Of a stretch of DNA of 64,000 bases, positions 35,745 through 48,400 are shown one piece after another. The DNA is from Antedon bifida. Taxonomy: Eukaryota; Echinodermata; Crinoidea; Comatulida; Antedonidae. Each line of letters starts with the position of its first letter. Position 1 is the stretch's first letter. The position numbers and the translations under genes are program-made. The stretch spans positions 14,327,001 through 14,391,000 of the forward strand of contig OY727095.1 of assembly GCA_963402885.1 (NCBI GenBank), in the 5' to 3' direction. Under the pieces are notes generated by a model, which did no database searches, was not told the origin of the DNA, and saw only the letters and a list, made by a program, of their open reading frames with translations.

Positions 35745-37674
35745 GTCCTACTAAACACCACCAGATACCTACCAGAGCAACAAATCCTACCACCAGAGAG
35801 CAGCCACCAGAATCGAATGCGTTCGATCTTCATAACAATAACGAAACTAACGCGTTTATCAGTGTCTATTGTGTATTGTATTCAGCGGTCAACTGTGAGG
35901 CGCTACCGATGCATTTATTAGGTCAAATAAATCACTATAACTTTTCAAAATAATTAACGCTTTTGTTACTCAGTCAACTGCTCTCACAGCATTTATTTGG
36001 TCAAATAAAATCAGAAATTCTTTTTGTACACTATAACATTTAAAAATGAATAAAATTTAATGCACCTATATTCCTTGGTTGATATTTTGTTGGTCCCTTT
36101 TTAATGAAACCATAGAATTTCCATTCCAGTAATCCGACACACCCTTCTATCAGTGATGGTATTCTGTTTAATAAATATTCTTCCGGCCAAAGTTGATTAT
36201 CATTTTAAAATTCGTTAGGCTTTCGTACTTTTAAAAAAAGAGTAGAATCATAGAAGGATGTGGCAAGAACAGAAAGTATTACCATGTATTTTATATCACA
36301 TAGAATCAGCAATAATAATAATTATGATCGTCATGTTAATAACAAAATGAATTAAAAATGATTGTGTTAATTGTAATTTTTAGTCGAGAGTTCCATCTGG
36401 AGAAAAATGTACGACATCTTCAAAAATTGGTATAAAAGTAAACGTGGAAGTTTATCATACAAAAGGGATAAAATGGCTTGTTGGTTTCACGATCCTTTAT
36501 CTTGTCAATCAGGTCGGCTACTTTTAATGTTTTCCAGTCAGTTGCTAATTTTAATATATTGTTAATGCACTCGCTAGAATTTTTCTTCCAATCAAACGGC
36601 AACCATGTGTTTGCTTTCGGCGGCAAAATAGCGTATTTTAACAAAATCAGGATTTTCTCTAAAGATTCTTTGCTTTAGTAAATCAAAATTTTTTGGAAGT
36701 CATGTTCGTCTTCGCATCCAACCCTTGTTTTGAAAAATAGCCTTCATTAATTCTGTGCATTATTTTCTTTTGTATTTTTGTACCAATTTTTTAAAGATGT
36801 TTTTGTACATTTTCTCCAGACTGCGTAAACGAATTTTAAATGATAATTACATGAAAATCGAAAATGATAACATTTGGATTGTGTATGAAATAAATACTTT
36901 GGGTACAATTTTAGATGATCAAAAAGACACGTGCTTTATTAAACAGAATACCATCACTGACAGAAGGCGTGTCGGATTTACTGAAATGACCGTACTAGTC
37001 AATTCTATGGTTTCATTAAAAAAAAAGAACAAAAAAAGTGTGTGAATATTGTATAGTTTTATTTATTATTAAATGTTATAGTGTACAGAAAAGAATTTCT
37101 GATTTTATTTGACCAAATAAATGCTGTGAGAGCAGTTGACTAACAAATAAGTTACTTATTTTTAAATATATAATTCACAATTACAATATAATTCCTTAAG
37201 TAATAACACCAATATTGATCGCTTCTTTCCATTATTATTTTACATCACTTTTAACCTGAAATATCATTTTCTATCTTCGATGTCATCTTGTTTTAATGAT
37301 TTAAATTTTTTATTTAAAGTAGTTTTTATCAAGATTTTACCCAGCCTGTTAGTGGCGATGATTCGCTGTTGGTCTGGAATAAGATAAATAATAAATGTTA
37401 GTGCACACAAAAGAATGTATTTGACCAAATAAATGCATCGGTTGCGGCACAGTTGACCGTTGAATAGAATACACAATAGACACGGATTAACGCATTCGAT
37501 TCTAGGAAATTGCAGCGCTGAGAAATTTATTTTTAACTTCAATTTTATCAGTTTCTGAAAGAATTAACCATTGAAATTTGTAATATACCATTAATAAACA
37601 ATTCCAAACAGGTGGCTGCTCTCTGGTGGTAGGATTTGTTGCTCTGGTAGGTATCTGGTGGTGTTTAGTAGGAC
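35745..37674. mobile_element. 1.93-kb foldback element
   Basis: The outer 64 bp (35745-35808 and 37611-37674) are exact inverted copies starting GTCCTACTAAACACCACC. Complementarity continues inward in blocks. 35990-36050 pairs with 37065-37140 (AGCATTTATTTGGTCAAATA side), and 36100-36178 pairs with 36940-37020. The right arm carries an extra insert of about 110 bp. The unpaired centre (36180-36930) has small open frames without a known domain. It is a non-autonomous foldback transposon, and its right half is duplicated at 51299-52106. Confidence 0.75.
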
Positions 37675-39080
37675 ACATTAAAAAACATGAATCATAGCCA
37701 CAGATTGGTTGTGTTTGTGTGTAAAAATTTATATCTGATGGCGATAATTAATGCGCTTTATAAAATAAGTTCAAGGATGTAGTCAATCAGACGTGCTCAA
37801 ATGAGTAACATGTGCGCTCTTTATTTTTTCAATATTATGCACTGGAGTGCAAAAAGTGCACAGCAAAAAAGCATAACAGCACTGCGTGTAAATCGTGTGG
37901 CAGAATACCCATCGCGTTAGCCGCTGCACGATTTACAAGTAAAGCAGTTGTCTGCACCGCAGCCCCATAAAAAAAAAAAAACATAAACACACACCACACT
38001 ATATCTTGTCATTTCTGATACATGACTGTTTTGCTAGGCCTACTAGGCTGTGATTTGCCAAGCAGAGTGGCCCTTGCCGCGGTAGGCCTAGTAGGCTAGG
38101 TGTATTTACCCAAAAAGTTGAGGGAAAATAGTTAATAGACCCAAGTTTTTTTTGCCACACAATGTTGTTGGCTGATCGCGTCTGAACATCAACTTGTTGT
38201 GTGCGCCGTCTATAACCTAGCTTTCTGTCCTAGCATTCGTCAATGATATACGATGGATAAATTGAATAAAAGTAGGCGTGTTATAAAACAAATAATGAAT
38301 ATTTCGTATTTGTTGAATGGAGAGAATATTTCATGAGTTAAAAGTTGACTGCTTTATTTTCAACTCGGTTCTGCCTCTTTGAAAATAGAGCAGTCAATCT
38401 TTCAACTCATGATATATTCTCGCTATCCAACTCACAAACATTCATTATTTGTAATAATTAGCCACTCATTAGTATAGACATACCACCTTTATGAGTTCTA
38501 TTCTTTAACCATCTATATCCATTTATAGATACGTTATCATCTTTTTAAAATGTTTCTGCAACACCAAAAATTGATTAAAAAAAAAAAAAAATTCATACAA
38601 TTTTAAGTCTATTCCATTACTGTATGTTAAATGTAATTCTTAACGTAATTGATGTTTTACCTTTACCTTATTTATTTTTTCTGTGACAACATTTGGCAAG
38701 CAACTTTTGTTTAAATATTTTGTTAAGTTCAGTTTCCAGTGGGTAACAAATCAATTAAGTCATAGCCTAGTAATGTATCCATTATCGGTACAATTTCAGT
38801 TGTGTTGCTGTTAGCAAATTCTTGTTCTAGCTGTGATTGTGGAAAACTTTCACAGCTTGGCTTCTTATAGTGCTTTGTACATGCCCTGTTGTGTTTTTCC
38901 TTATTCTACCAAGTTGATGTTGCTATAAGCCTTGTGCCATGTCTCGAGAATGTTAATGTTTGATTGTGAAGTTGTTCCATTTCAAATAGGAAATGTTTCA
39001 CTAGATTGAGATTAGTTATATTCTTTGAAACTTATTTACTCTCTGTTGGTTTTCCATTGAGAGGATGATGCGAAATGTTG
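36867..39080. repeat. 2,214-bp direct repeat, left copy
   Basis: It matches 51299-53512 with a constant offset of 14,432, so there are no net indels. It starts inside the foldback element (ATAACATTTGG) and ends in a truncated copy of the last exon of the DED-ZU5 gene (GCGAAATGTTG). It contains nothing coding of its own. Confidence 0.95.
38289..38451. mobile_element. Palindromic MITE-like element (copy at 52721-52883)
   Basis: The ends CAAATAATGAAT and ATTCATTATTTG are inverted, and inner blocks (GAATATTTCATGAGTT with AACTCATGATATATTC) also pair. Related arms occur at 23890 and 55520, and a weak match lies at 59275-59325. Confidence 0.6.
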
Positions 39081-39237
39081 TGAATGTGAATTGATGCTTA
39101 TACTTACCTTATATGAAATATTGTTACTTTTGTATTACATTTACGATACTTATTTTTTGTATTGAAACTCTGTTTATTGTAGTAGTGTTTAAAGTATTTG
39201 TAGTTACTATAATATTGTCACAAATTCACCTTCTGCA

Positions 39238-42200
39238 ATGTCGCTAGGCGAATCTAAATCTGAAGCAGCTGCAAGCGGCGATGGCGTTAATGATATGATT
39301 GCGGCATTAACTAATGTTTTAAAAGGCGTTTCGGTTCAGAAAGCTCCTCCGATTAAGTTAGTAAAATTTAAGGGTGTTCCAAGATCTCCTGGGGACCTTA
39401 CGTTAAAAGAATGGCTTGAAGATTTTCGAATTTATTGTGATCATTATTCGTTGGGCGATGATGATCGATACGATACCCTGATTAGTCATCTTGGTGGCTG
39501 TGCGAAGGATGAGGTTAAATGCAGTATGAGCATGTGTGAAAATGGGAAGAATGTGAAAGCGGCTATAAGAATTTTAGAACTCGCTTTTAAATCGGAGGAT
39601 TCTGTTGCATCATATAGTTCAGCATTCTATTCTAGGCAATTGTTACCGGGTGAAACCTTGGCTGAATATAGCCTTTCTTTAATGAAATTGTACTCCCAAC
39701 TTGTCGAAGCGTCTCGCCCCTCTGAGCAATCCGCTTTGAGACATCTTCAAGATACTACTTTAAAGCAGCGTTTAGTGGACGGTGTTCGTGATCCTACAGT
39801 TAAGCGTGAATTACGTCGCATTGAGCTAGCTTTTAGAGGAAAATCTTTTTTTGATATGCGCGAAGAAGTTCTTGAGTTGTATAAAATTGATATTGTTAGG
39901 TCAAATCCGCGTGCACATGGCGTAGAATGTAATGAACGGCCCTCAGAACTATCAGAAGTAAAGCGAGAATTGCAAGCATTAAAGAAACAAATTAGCGAAA
40001 TTCAGCGTTCCCAATTTATATCTAGTCCACCTAAGTTTAATCAAAATTCTACAGGTCCTTTGAAATGTTACAATTGCGGTAAAAATGGTCATACCAAATC
40101 TGATTGTGAAATACCTTCTGGGTTGTGTTGGTTTTGTAGAGGAAGAGGTCATTATTCATATGCATGTCCACATAAGAATCGTAGTAGTAATTCTAATACT
40201 CCGGGTATCCAACGTAGTGCTTCAGATACGCCTACTCAAGATATAATTAATACTGTTTCTAAGTCACAAGCCAATCATCCAATTCCAACTGGTAATGTTG
40301 AACGTGAAGTTCATATCCCTGTTGTTGCCACGGACAATAATGGAAATATGTCTAACGCCCAATCCTTGAAATGTTCCGATGCTGTTTTAGTAGATAAATT
40401 AGTAGCCAGAAGTCCATGTACTATCGTTAGAATAGGCTCAACTGAGTTAGGTTGTATCTTGGATACAGGGGCTGAAGCTTCAATAATTCCGTCATCGGTC
40501 TATAATAAGCAGTTAAAGTCAATTGTTGGAGAGCTGGGATCTGTTAATGGACTTTTCATGAATGTTATCGGTGTTTGTGGGGTGGAGGTTCCAATCGAAG
40601 GATATGTAGAAATTCCCATTGTTATAGGTGAACAAAAGTTAACTGGTAGCTTTTTGGTAGTTTCAGATGCTGTCACTGTAACTAATCATAGTAATGAATA
40701 TCCTGTTTTGATTGGGTGTAACATTTTACGCGAATTACAAGGTTTCCATCTATTACGTGATCTTTCACAGGTAACAGCTACACATGTTGATGCTCCATGG
40801 AATAGAAAGGCTGAAATTCTTTTGCAAGTAGATGAGGATGAATCAAGTATCTTAGTTTCTTTGCAACATTCTGACGTGACTGTTCCTTGTGATTCACATT
40901 CAGACATTGTTGACGGTAGTGTAAAATCTGATATTGATGATTGTAAATTTAGTGACCACACCCAAAGTCGACTTGTATCCGTCGGTTCTGTGCGTAAGTT
41001 ATATGACATTAATCACTCTTATTCTAATTCTTTTTGTGGTACCGAGTTAAATTCTGAGAGCCAGCAGTTACCGCCTGGGGTAATTATCAACGGTAACCTT
41101 GATTGTGTGGAAACTCAACTAGTGACTAACCTATTGTCCAAATATAATCATGTTTTTTCTCATAGTGCTTTTGATGTTGGAAAGTGTGATGTTATTCCTC
41201 ATGTTATCAATTTAAAAGATGAAACTCCAATTAGACTACCATATCGTCGTATTCCTCCTCATTCTATATCAAGTGTTAAGTCTATGTTACAAGAAATGTT
41301 AGACCAGGGAATAATTAGGCCGTCCAAGAGCGAATTTGCAAGTCCCATTGTGTTGGTCAAAAAGAAAGACGGGTCTTTGCGCATGTGCGTTGATTATAGG
41401 AAGTTGAATTTCCAAACGTTGAAAGATTCATTTCCCCTACCACGCATTGATGAGGTTTTAGAAGTACTCACTGGGTCTTGTTATTTTTCTACCTTAGATT
41501 TATCTCATGGATTTTTCCAAATTATAATGGCAGACGAATCCATTAATAAAACTGCATTTAGGGTTCCTTGGGGACTGTATGAATTTGTTCGTATGCCGCA
41601 GGGTCTGTCTAATAGCCCGGGAACATTTCAACGTGTAATGGAATATGTATTAGGCGACATGAATTTGACTCAGATTGTGTTGTACTTGGATGACATTTTG
41701 ATATTTTCTTCTTCGTTTAAACAACATTTATCTAGATTAGAAAATGTGTTGTCTAGATTGTATAAGTATGGGTTAAAGGTTAAGGGCAAGAAGTGCGATT
41801 TCTTTAAGACGGAGGTAACCTATTTGGGTCATGTTATTTCATCTGCTGGAGTTGCTGTAGACTATGGGAAAATAGAAAAGATACTGACCTGGCCAACGCC
41901 AAAAAGCATTACTGAACTTAAATCATTTCTGGGACTCTCTTCATACTATCGAAAGTTTATTTGTAATTATGCCAAAATTGCTGCGCCTTTGCATTTGGTA
42001 ACCCGGTTGTCTGACACACAAGCGGGGAAGGCCCACATGTTTCGTTGGACTGAAATTGAAGAAGCTGCATTTGTTGAATTAAAAAATGCTTTAACTAAAC
42101 CCCCAGTTCTTGTATATCCCAAATTTGATGAACCATTTGTTATTGAAGTAGATGCCAGTTTGAAAGGTTTAGGTGCTTGCTTGTTGCAGGACTCTAATGG

Positions 42201-44204
42201 TTCTCTTCATCCAATTGCTTATGCAAGTAGAAGTCTTCGTGGTGCTGAATGCCGATACCCTGATTTATCGAGTTTTAAGTTGGAGTTGTTGGGGCTAAAA
42301 TGGGCAGTGGTGGATAAATTCGCTTCTTACATTCAGGGTTCAAAGGTTACCATTTTTACTGATCATAATCCTTTAGCGCATTTAAAAACTGCAAAGCTTG
42401 GCGCTACAGAAATGAGATGGGTCTCTCAGTTAGCTATGTTCGATATTGAAATCAAATATAAGCCAGGTTCTAGCAACAAATGTGCCGATACTTTAAGTCG
42501 TCGTCCGATTAGCGTGTGTACAGATTTTAAGTCAGATCTAGGAGTTATCGCTTCATGTCTTACTATATATGTTGATTCTCATCCCTCAATTAATAAGTGT
42601 AAACCATGTATTGAAATTGATCAATCATCACGTAGTATTAACAAGGCATTGTCTATTTTTCCTTCTTACTCTCATGAGCAGTTGGCAGAATGTCAGAAGA
42701 AAGATAGGGAATTGGGAGAAATCTGGAAATTATGGATGGAAAAATGGTGTCCTGGTGACCGCTACAATACAGATAATTCTAGAATGTTGGGCTGGTTGAG
42801 ACAGTGGACAAGTTATAGAGAGATTTGTGGAGTTCTGTATAGAGAGATCAATGAAGATATCCATGGTAAAATTCATCAATTGTTAGTGCCTACTAATTTG
42901 CGCAATCTTTTTATAGATTTATGTCATGATAAATGGGCTCATCAAGGAGTTCAACGGACTATACAACTTCTAAAGCGTCGATGTTTCTGGCCAGGTATGA
43001 ACGGTGATGTACTACGCATATTTCCAAGTGTTTTAGTTGTGTATCTAGTAAAGTCCCTACACCAACGGTCAAACCCCCTCTTCGTCATATTCTAGCCTTT
43101 CGTCCCGAAGAGATTCTTGCTATAGATTTCTTAAAGATGGATCGTGGAAAGGGAGGCTATGAGGACATTCTTGTTATGACTGATGTGTTTAGTAAGTTTT
43201 CACTAGCGGTCCCATGTAAAGATCAGACGGCTGATACAGTGGCTCGTGTATTGAGAGATAATTGGTTTTCCCATTATGGTGTGCCAGCACGGTTACATTC
43301 GGATCAAGGTAGATCCTTTGAGGGTAAAATTATTCGAGGTATATGTAGTCTTTATGGCATGACAAAATCTCGCACTACGGCGTATTGGCCTGCAGGTAAT
43401 GGGCAGTGCGAACGTTTCAACAAGACCTTATGCAGTTTATTGCGTTCTTTAAGCCCGAAAGATCGACACAAATGGCCCGAATTGCTGCAGCATATTGTGT
43501 TTATGTATAATTCCACCCCTCATACCGTTACAGGTGTAACACCGTATCTTCTTATGTTTGGTCGTGAACCATTAATTCCATTAGATCACTTTATTGGAGG
43601 TGCGGAACAAGATTGGTCTGAGGATTATTTGACTAAAGAAGCTGATCTCATGAAGAGGGCATATGAAGTGGTTTCACGTAGAATCAAATCAGCAGCAGCT
43701 AAAGAAGAGCATCGTTATAAGTCTTGTTCTCCGAAGGAAATATTAGAAATTGGTGATCGGGTTTTACTTCGCCGAAGACATTTTAATACTAGACATAAAT
43801 TGGCTAATAAGTTCGAGGAGCACTCATATATTGTTGAGACTATTAACAAAGAAGCAGACGTTTTTGGTATCCGCTCTGCAGTTGGGGGTCCTTTGAATTA
43901 TGTTAACCGTAGACGATTGCGATCAGATCCTAGGAGTGTGGTGGAAGAACCGGTACATTTTGATTGGAATGAGTGGTTGCCGTATGATGGTCTAGAAGCG
44001 GATGTAAACTATAAAGATGAAAGTTGTGAGTCTGAATCTGACGATGATGTTGAAAGTTTTAAGATTGTTGTAGATGTGAATTCTGATAAACAAATAGATG
44101 TTGAGCGTGATGATTCGGGAGTAATTCCAAGGCGATCATCTCGTTCTACAAAAGGTGTTCACAAAAATCGATATCGGTTACCCATGTCCACTCTTCAAAA
44201 ATAA
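39238..44204 (+). pseudogene. gag-pol of unit 1, broken by a one-base deletion
   Basis: The first frame, 39238-43095, carries the gag zinc knuckles, protease, reverse transcriptase, RNase H and the first part of integrase. A single base is missing near 43012 (codon about 1258), in the integrase zinc-binding region. Reading runs out at 43095, and the catalytic part of integrase continues in a second frame, 43137-44204. The break leaves a polyprotein without an integrase core. The deletion may be real or an assembly error, since the rest matches unit 2. Confidence 0.92.
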
Positions 44205-44255
44205 ATTTGTTTGTTTCGCTCCTTTTGGGTCAAAAGGGCATCCAAGCGGGGAAAT

Positions 44256-45070
44256 TGTAATGGATCGGAAAGCTTCCGAAGTTTCTTATACCTACATTAT
44301 TGGTGGCGCAATATATTGCATTGCATTGCTATTGTTCACTACTGGTATTCGCGGGCGTATTTGCATATCAGGTGAATGATTATATCGAATAGGCTGCGTG
44401 AGCGTTGGTTCTGCAGAAGTTGTTTTAGTTGTTGTCTGAGTAAGACATGTTATATACTGTATTTCTTTTAAGTGTGGATTCTCGCCAATACTGTGAGTAG
44501 ATAATTATTTTCTATACAACCATAATGTTTTACAGTATTACTCCATGTGCATAACCGAGTTAAGTTGTTATCGTTCATTATTTGTAACGACAATGAATTC
44601 ACTGTTTATAATTTCTCTTTGATATACAGCTTTGTCTTATTAGATAGCATACATGTTGAAGTTAGTTGTATCACATACCATGTTGAAGTTAATTGGATAA
44701 CTTACCAGGTTGATGTGATTAGTAGTATGAAATTGGTGTATTGGATCCAGGTATAAGTTCGTTAAATGTTATATACAGTAATACTAATGTTATATACAGT
44801 AATACTAATTGATAATTAGTGAAGTGACCATATTATAGTAAGCTTGCTTGTGATTGTTTTTATTGTTGAATTATATTACACTGCTGGAAAAATAATAATT
44901 ATGACGTTGTTTTATACAGGGTTTGTTCCTGTTTAGAAAAATAAATGATACAGAGTAAATGCAGCCTCATCTTGCGTATTGTTTTGTTGCATGGGATACA
45001 TGGCTTCACAAACCAAACCTTAATGGTCTAAACCTAGCAAATCAATATTAAGGATTCCCGAACCACGACA
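44256..45070 (+). repeat. Long terminal repeat, 815 bp (shared by units 1 and 2)
   Basis: It begins TGTAATGG after the purine-rich AAGCGGGGAAAT and ends ACGACA, giving the usual TGT...ACA ends. It has the same length as the LTR at 50484-51298 and no difference was seen by eye. It serves as the 3' LTR of unit 1 and the 5' LTR of unit 2. Confidence 0.93.
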
Positions 45071-45072
45071 AA

Positions 45073-45090
45073 TTGGCGTCACGGACAGGA
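45073..45090 (+). promoter_or_regulatory. Primer-binding site
   Basis: TGGCGTCACGGACAGGAT starts two to three bases after the LTR and begins with TGG, complementary to a tRNA 3' CCA end. Which tRNA primes was not determined. Confidence 0.7.
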
Positions 45091-45464
45091 TGGATGCAAC
45101 GTTTCAAGCGTTCCTGAAGGAGGATTGCATTGTGTATTTTCAACAATTGTTTTACCAAACCCTGGATCGTGCATAAGACAAGGAGTATTGGACAGATAAG
45201 ATTTATGAACTTAATTTAATTTTAGAACGGAAAGTGTATGGTTTTATATATATTACAGAATCTTTGTTCCGATGGACATGGCAGCCAGCGTGTTGTTATT
45301 TAAGATGATGTTGTGAATTGATGCTTATACTTACCTTATATGAAATATTGTTACTTTTGTATTACATTTACGATACTTATTTTTTGTATTGAAACTCTGT
45401 TTATTGTAGTAGTGTTTAAAGTATTTGTAGTTACTATAATATTGTCACAAATTCACCTTCTGCA

Positions 45465-48400
45465 ATGTCGCTAGGCGAATCTAAATCTGAAGCAGCTGCA
45501 AGCGGCGATGGCGTTAATGATATGATTGCGGCATTAACTAATGTTTTAAAAGGCGTTTCGGTTCAGAAAGCTCCTCCGATTAAGTTAGTAAAATTTAAGG
45601 GTGTTCCAAGATCTCCTGGGGACCTTACGTTAAAAGAATGGCTTGAAGATTTTCGAATTTATTGTGATCATTATTCGTTGGGCGATGATGATCGATACGA
45701 TACCCTGATTAGTCATCTTGGTGGCTGTGCGAAGGATGAGGTTAAATGCAGTATGAGCATGTGTGAAAATGGGAAGAATGTGAAAGCGGCTATAAGAATT
45801 TTAGAACTCGCTTTTAAATCGGAGGATTCTGTTGCATCATATAGTTCAGCATTCTATTCTAGGCAATTGTTACCGGGTGAAACCTTGGCTGAATATAGCC
45901 TTTCTTTAATGAAATTGTACTCCCAACTTGTCGAAGCGTCTCGCCCCTCTGAGCAATCCGCTTTGAGACATCTTCAAGATACTACTTTAAAGCAGCGTTT
46001 AGTGGACGGTGTTCGTGATCCTACAGTTAAGCGTGAATTACGTCGCATTGAGCTAGCTTTTAGAGGAAAATCTTTTTTTGATATGCGCGAAGAAGTTCTT
46101 GAGTTGTATAAAATTGATATTGTTAGGTCAAATCCGCGTGCACATGGCGTAGAATGTAATGAACGGCCCTCAGAACTATCAGAAGTAAAGCGAGAATTGC
46201 AAGCATTAAAGAAACAAATTAGCGAAATTCAGCGTTCCCAATTTATATCTAGTCCACCTAAGTTTAATCAAAATTCTACAGGTCCTTTGAAATGTTACAA
46301 TTGCGGTAAAAATGGTCATACCAAATCTGATTGTGAAATACCTTCTGGGTTGTGTTGGTTTTGTAGAGGAAGAGGTCATTATTCATATGCATGTCCACAT
46401 AAGAATCGTAGTAGTAATTCTAATACTCCGGGTATCCAACGTAGTGCTTCAGATACGCCTACTCAAGATATAATTAATACTGTTTCTAAGTCACAAGCCA
46501 ATCATCCAATTCCAACTGGTAATGTTGAACGTGAAGTTCATATCCCTGTTGTTGCCACGGACAATAATGGAAATATGTCTAACGCCCAATCCTTGAAATG
46601 TTCCGATGCTGTTTTAGTAGATAAATTAGTAGCCAGAAGTCCATGTACTATCGTTAGAATAGGCTCAACTGAGTTAGGTTGTATCTTGGATACAGGGGCT
46701 GAAGCTTCAATAATTCCGTCATCGGTCTATAATAAGCAGTTAAAGTCAATTGTTGGAGAGCTGGGATCTGTTAATGGACTTTTCATGAATGTTATCGGTG
46801 TTTGTGGGGTGGAGGTTCCAATCGAAGGATATGTAGAAATTCCCATTGTTATAGGTGAACAAAAGTTAACTGGTAGCTTTTTGGTAGTTTCAGATGCTGT
46901 CACTGTAACTAATCATAGTAATGAATATCCTGTTTTGATTGGGTGTAACATTTTACGCGAATTACAAGGTTTCCATCTATTACGTGATCTTTCACAGGTA
47001 ACAGCTACACATGTTGATGCTCCATGGAATAGAAAGGCTGAAATTCTTTTGCAAGTAGATGAGGATGAATCAAGTATCTTAGTTTCTTTGCAACATTCTG
47101 ACGTGACTGTTCCTTGTGATTCACATTCAGACATTGTTGACGGTAGTGTAAAATCTGATATTGATGATTGTAAATTTAGTGACCACACCCAAAGTCGACT
47201 TGTATCCGTCGGTTCTGTGCGTAAGTTATATGACATTAATCACTCTTATTCTAATTCTTTTTGTGGTACCGAGTTAAATTCTGAGAGCCAGCAGTTACCG
47301 CCTGGGGTAATTATCAACGGTAACCTTGATTGTGTGGAAACTCAACTAGTGACTAACCTATTGTCCAAATATAATCATGTTTTTTCTCATAGTGCTTTTG
47401 ATGTTGGAAAGTGTGATGTTATTCCTCATGTTATCAATTTAAAAGATGAAACTCCAATTAGACTACCATATCGTCGTATTCCTCCTCATTCTATATCAAG
47501 TGTTAAGTCTATGTTACAAGAAATGTTAGACCAGGGAATAATTAGGCCGTCCAAGAGCGAATTTGCAAGTCCCATTGTGTTGGTCAAAAAGAAAGACGGG
47601 TCTTTGCGCATGTGCGTTGATTATAGGAAGTTGAATTTCCAAACGTTGAAAGATTCATTTCCCCTACCACGCATTGATGAGGTTTTAGAAGTACTCACTG
47701 GGTCTTGTTATTTTTCTACCTTAGATTTATCTCATGGATTTTTCCAAATTATAATGGCAGACGAATCCATTAATAAAACTGCATTTAGGGTTCCTTGGGG
47801 ACTGTATGAATTTGTTCGTATGCCGCAGGGTCTGTCTAATAGCCCGGGAACATTTCAACGTGTAATGGAATATGTATTAGGCGACATGAATTTGACTCAG
47901 ATTGTGTTGTACTTGGATGACATTTTGATATTTTCTTCTTCGTTTAAACAACATTTATCTAGATTAGAAAATGTGTTGTCTAGATTGTATAAGTATGGGT
48001 TAAAGGTTAAGGGCAAGAAGTGCGATTTCTTTAAGACGGAGGTAACCTATTTGGGTCATGTTATTTCATCTGCTGGAGTTGCTGTAGACTATGGGAAAAT
48101 AGAAAAGATACTGACCTGGCCAACGCCAAAAAGCATTACTGAACTTAAATCATTTCTGGGACTCTCTTCATACTATCGAAAGTTTATTTGTAATTATGCC
48201 AAAATTGCTGCGCCTTTGCATTTGGTAACCCGGTTGTCTGACACACAAGCGGGGAAGGCCCACATGTTTCGTTGGACTGAAATTGAAGAAGCTGCATTTG
48301 TTGAATTAAAAAATGCTTTAACTAAACCCCCAGTTCTTGTATATCCCAAATTTGATGAACCATTTGTTATTGAAGTAGATGCCAGTTTGAAAGGTTTAGG

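Larger units (their letters stand above)
39086..45070 (+). mobile_element. Ty3/Gypsy retrotransposon unit 1: no 5' LTR, frameshifted
   Basis: It starts 243 bases into the leader of the element (joined to host DNA at 39075-39085), runs through gag-pol and ends with the LTR 44256-45070. It differs from unit 2 only by an extra GTGAAT at the 5' junction and a one-base deletion near 43012, as far as I can see. The LTR is shared with unit 2. Confidence 0.93.

Noticed and set aside
36420..37542. Small ORFs of 66-96 aa in the foldback element
   Set aside because: No transposase motif or splice support. Those in the duplicated half are copied unchanged with the host block.
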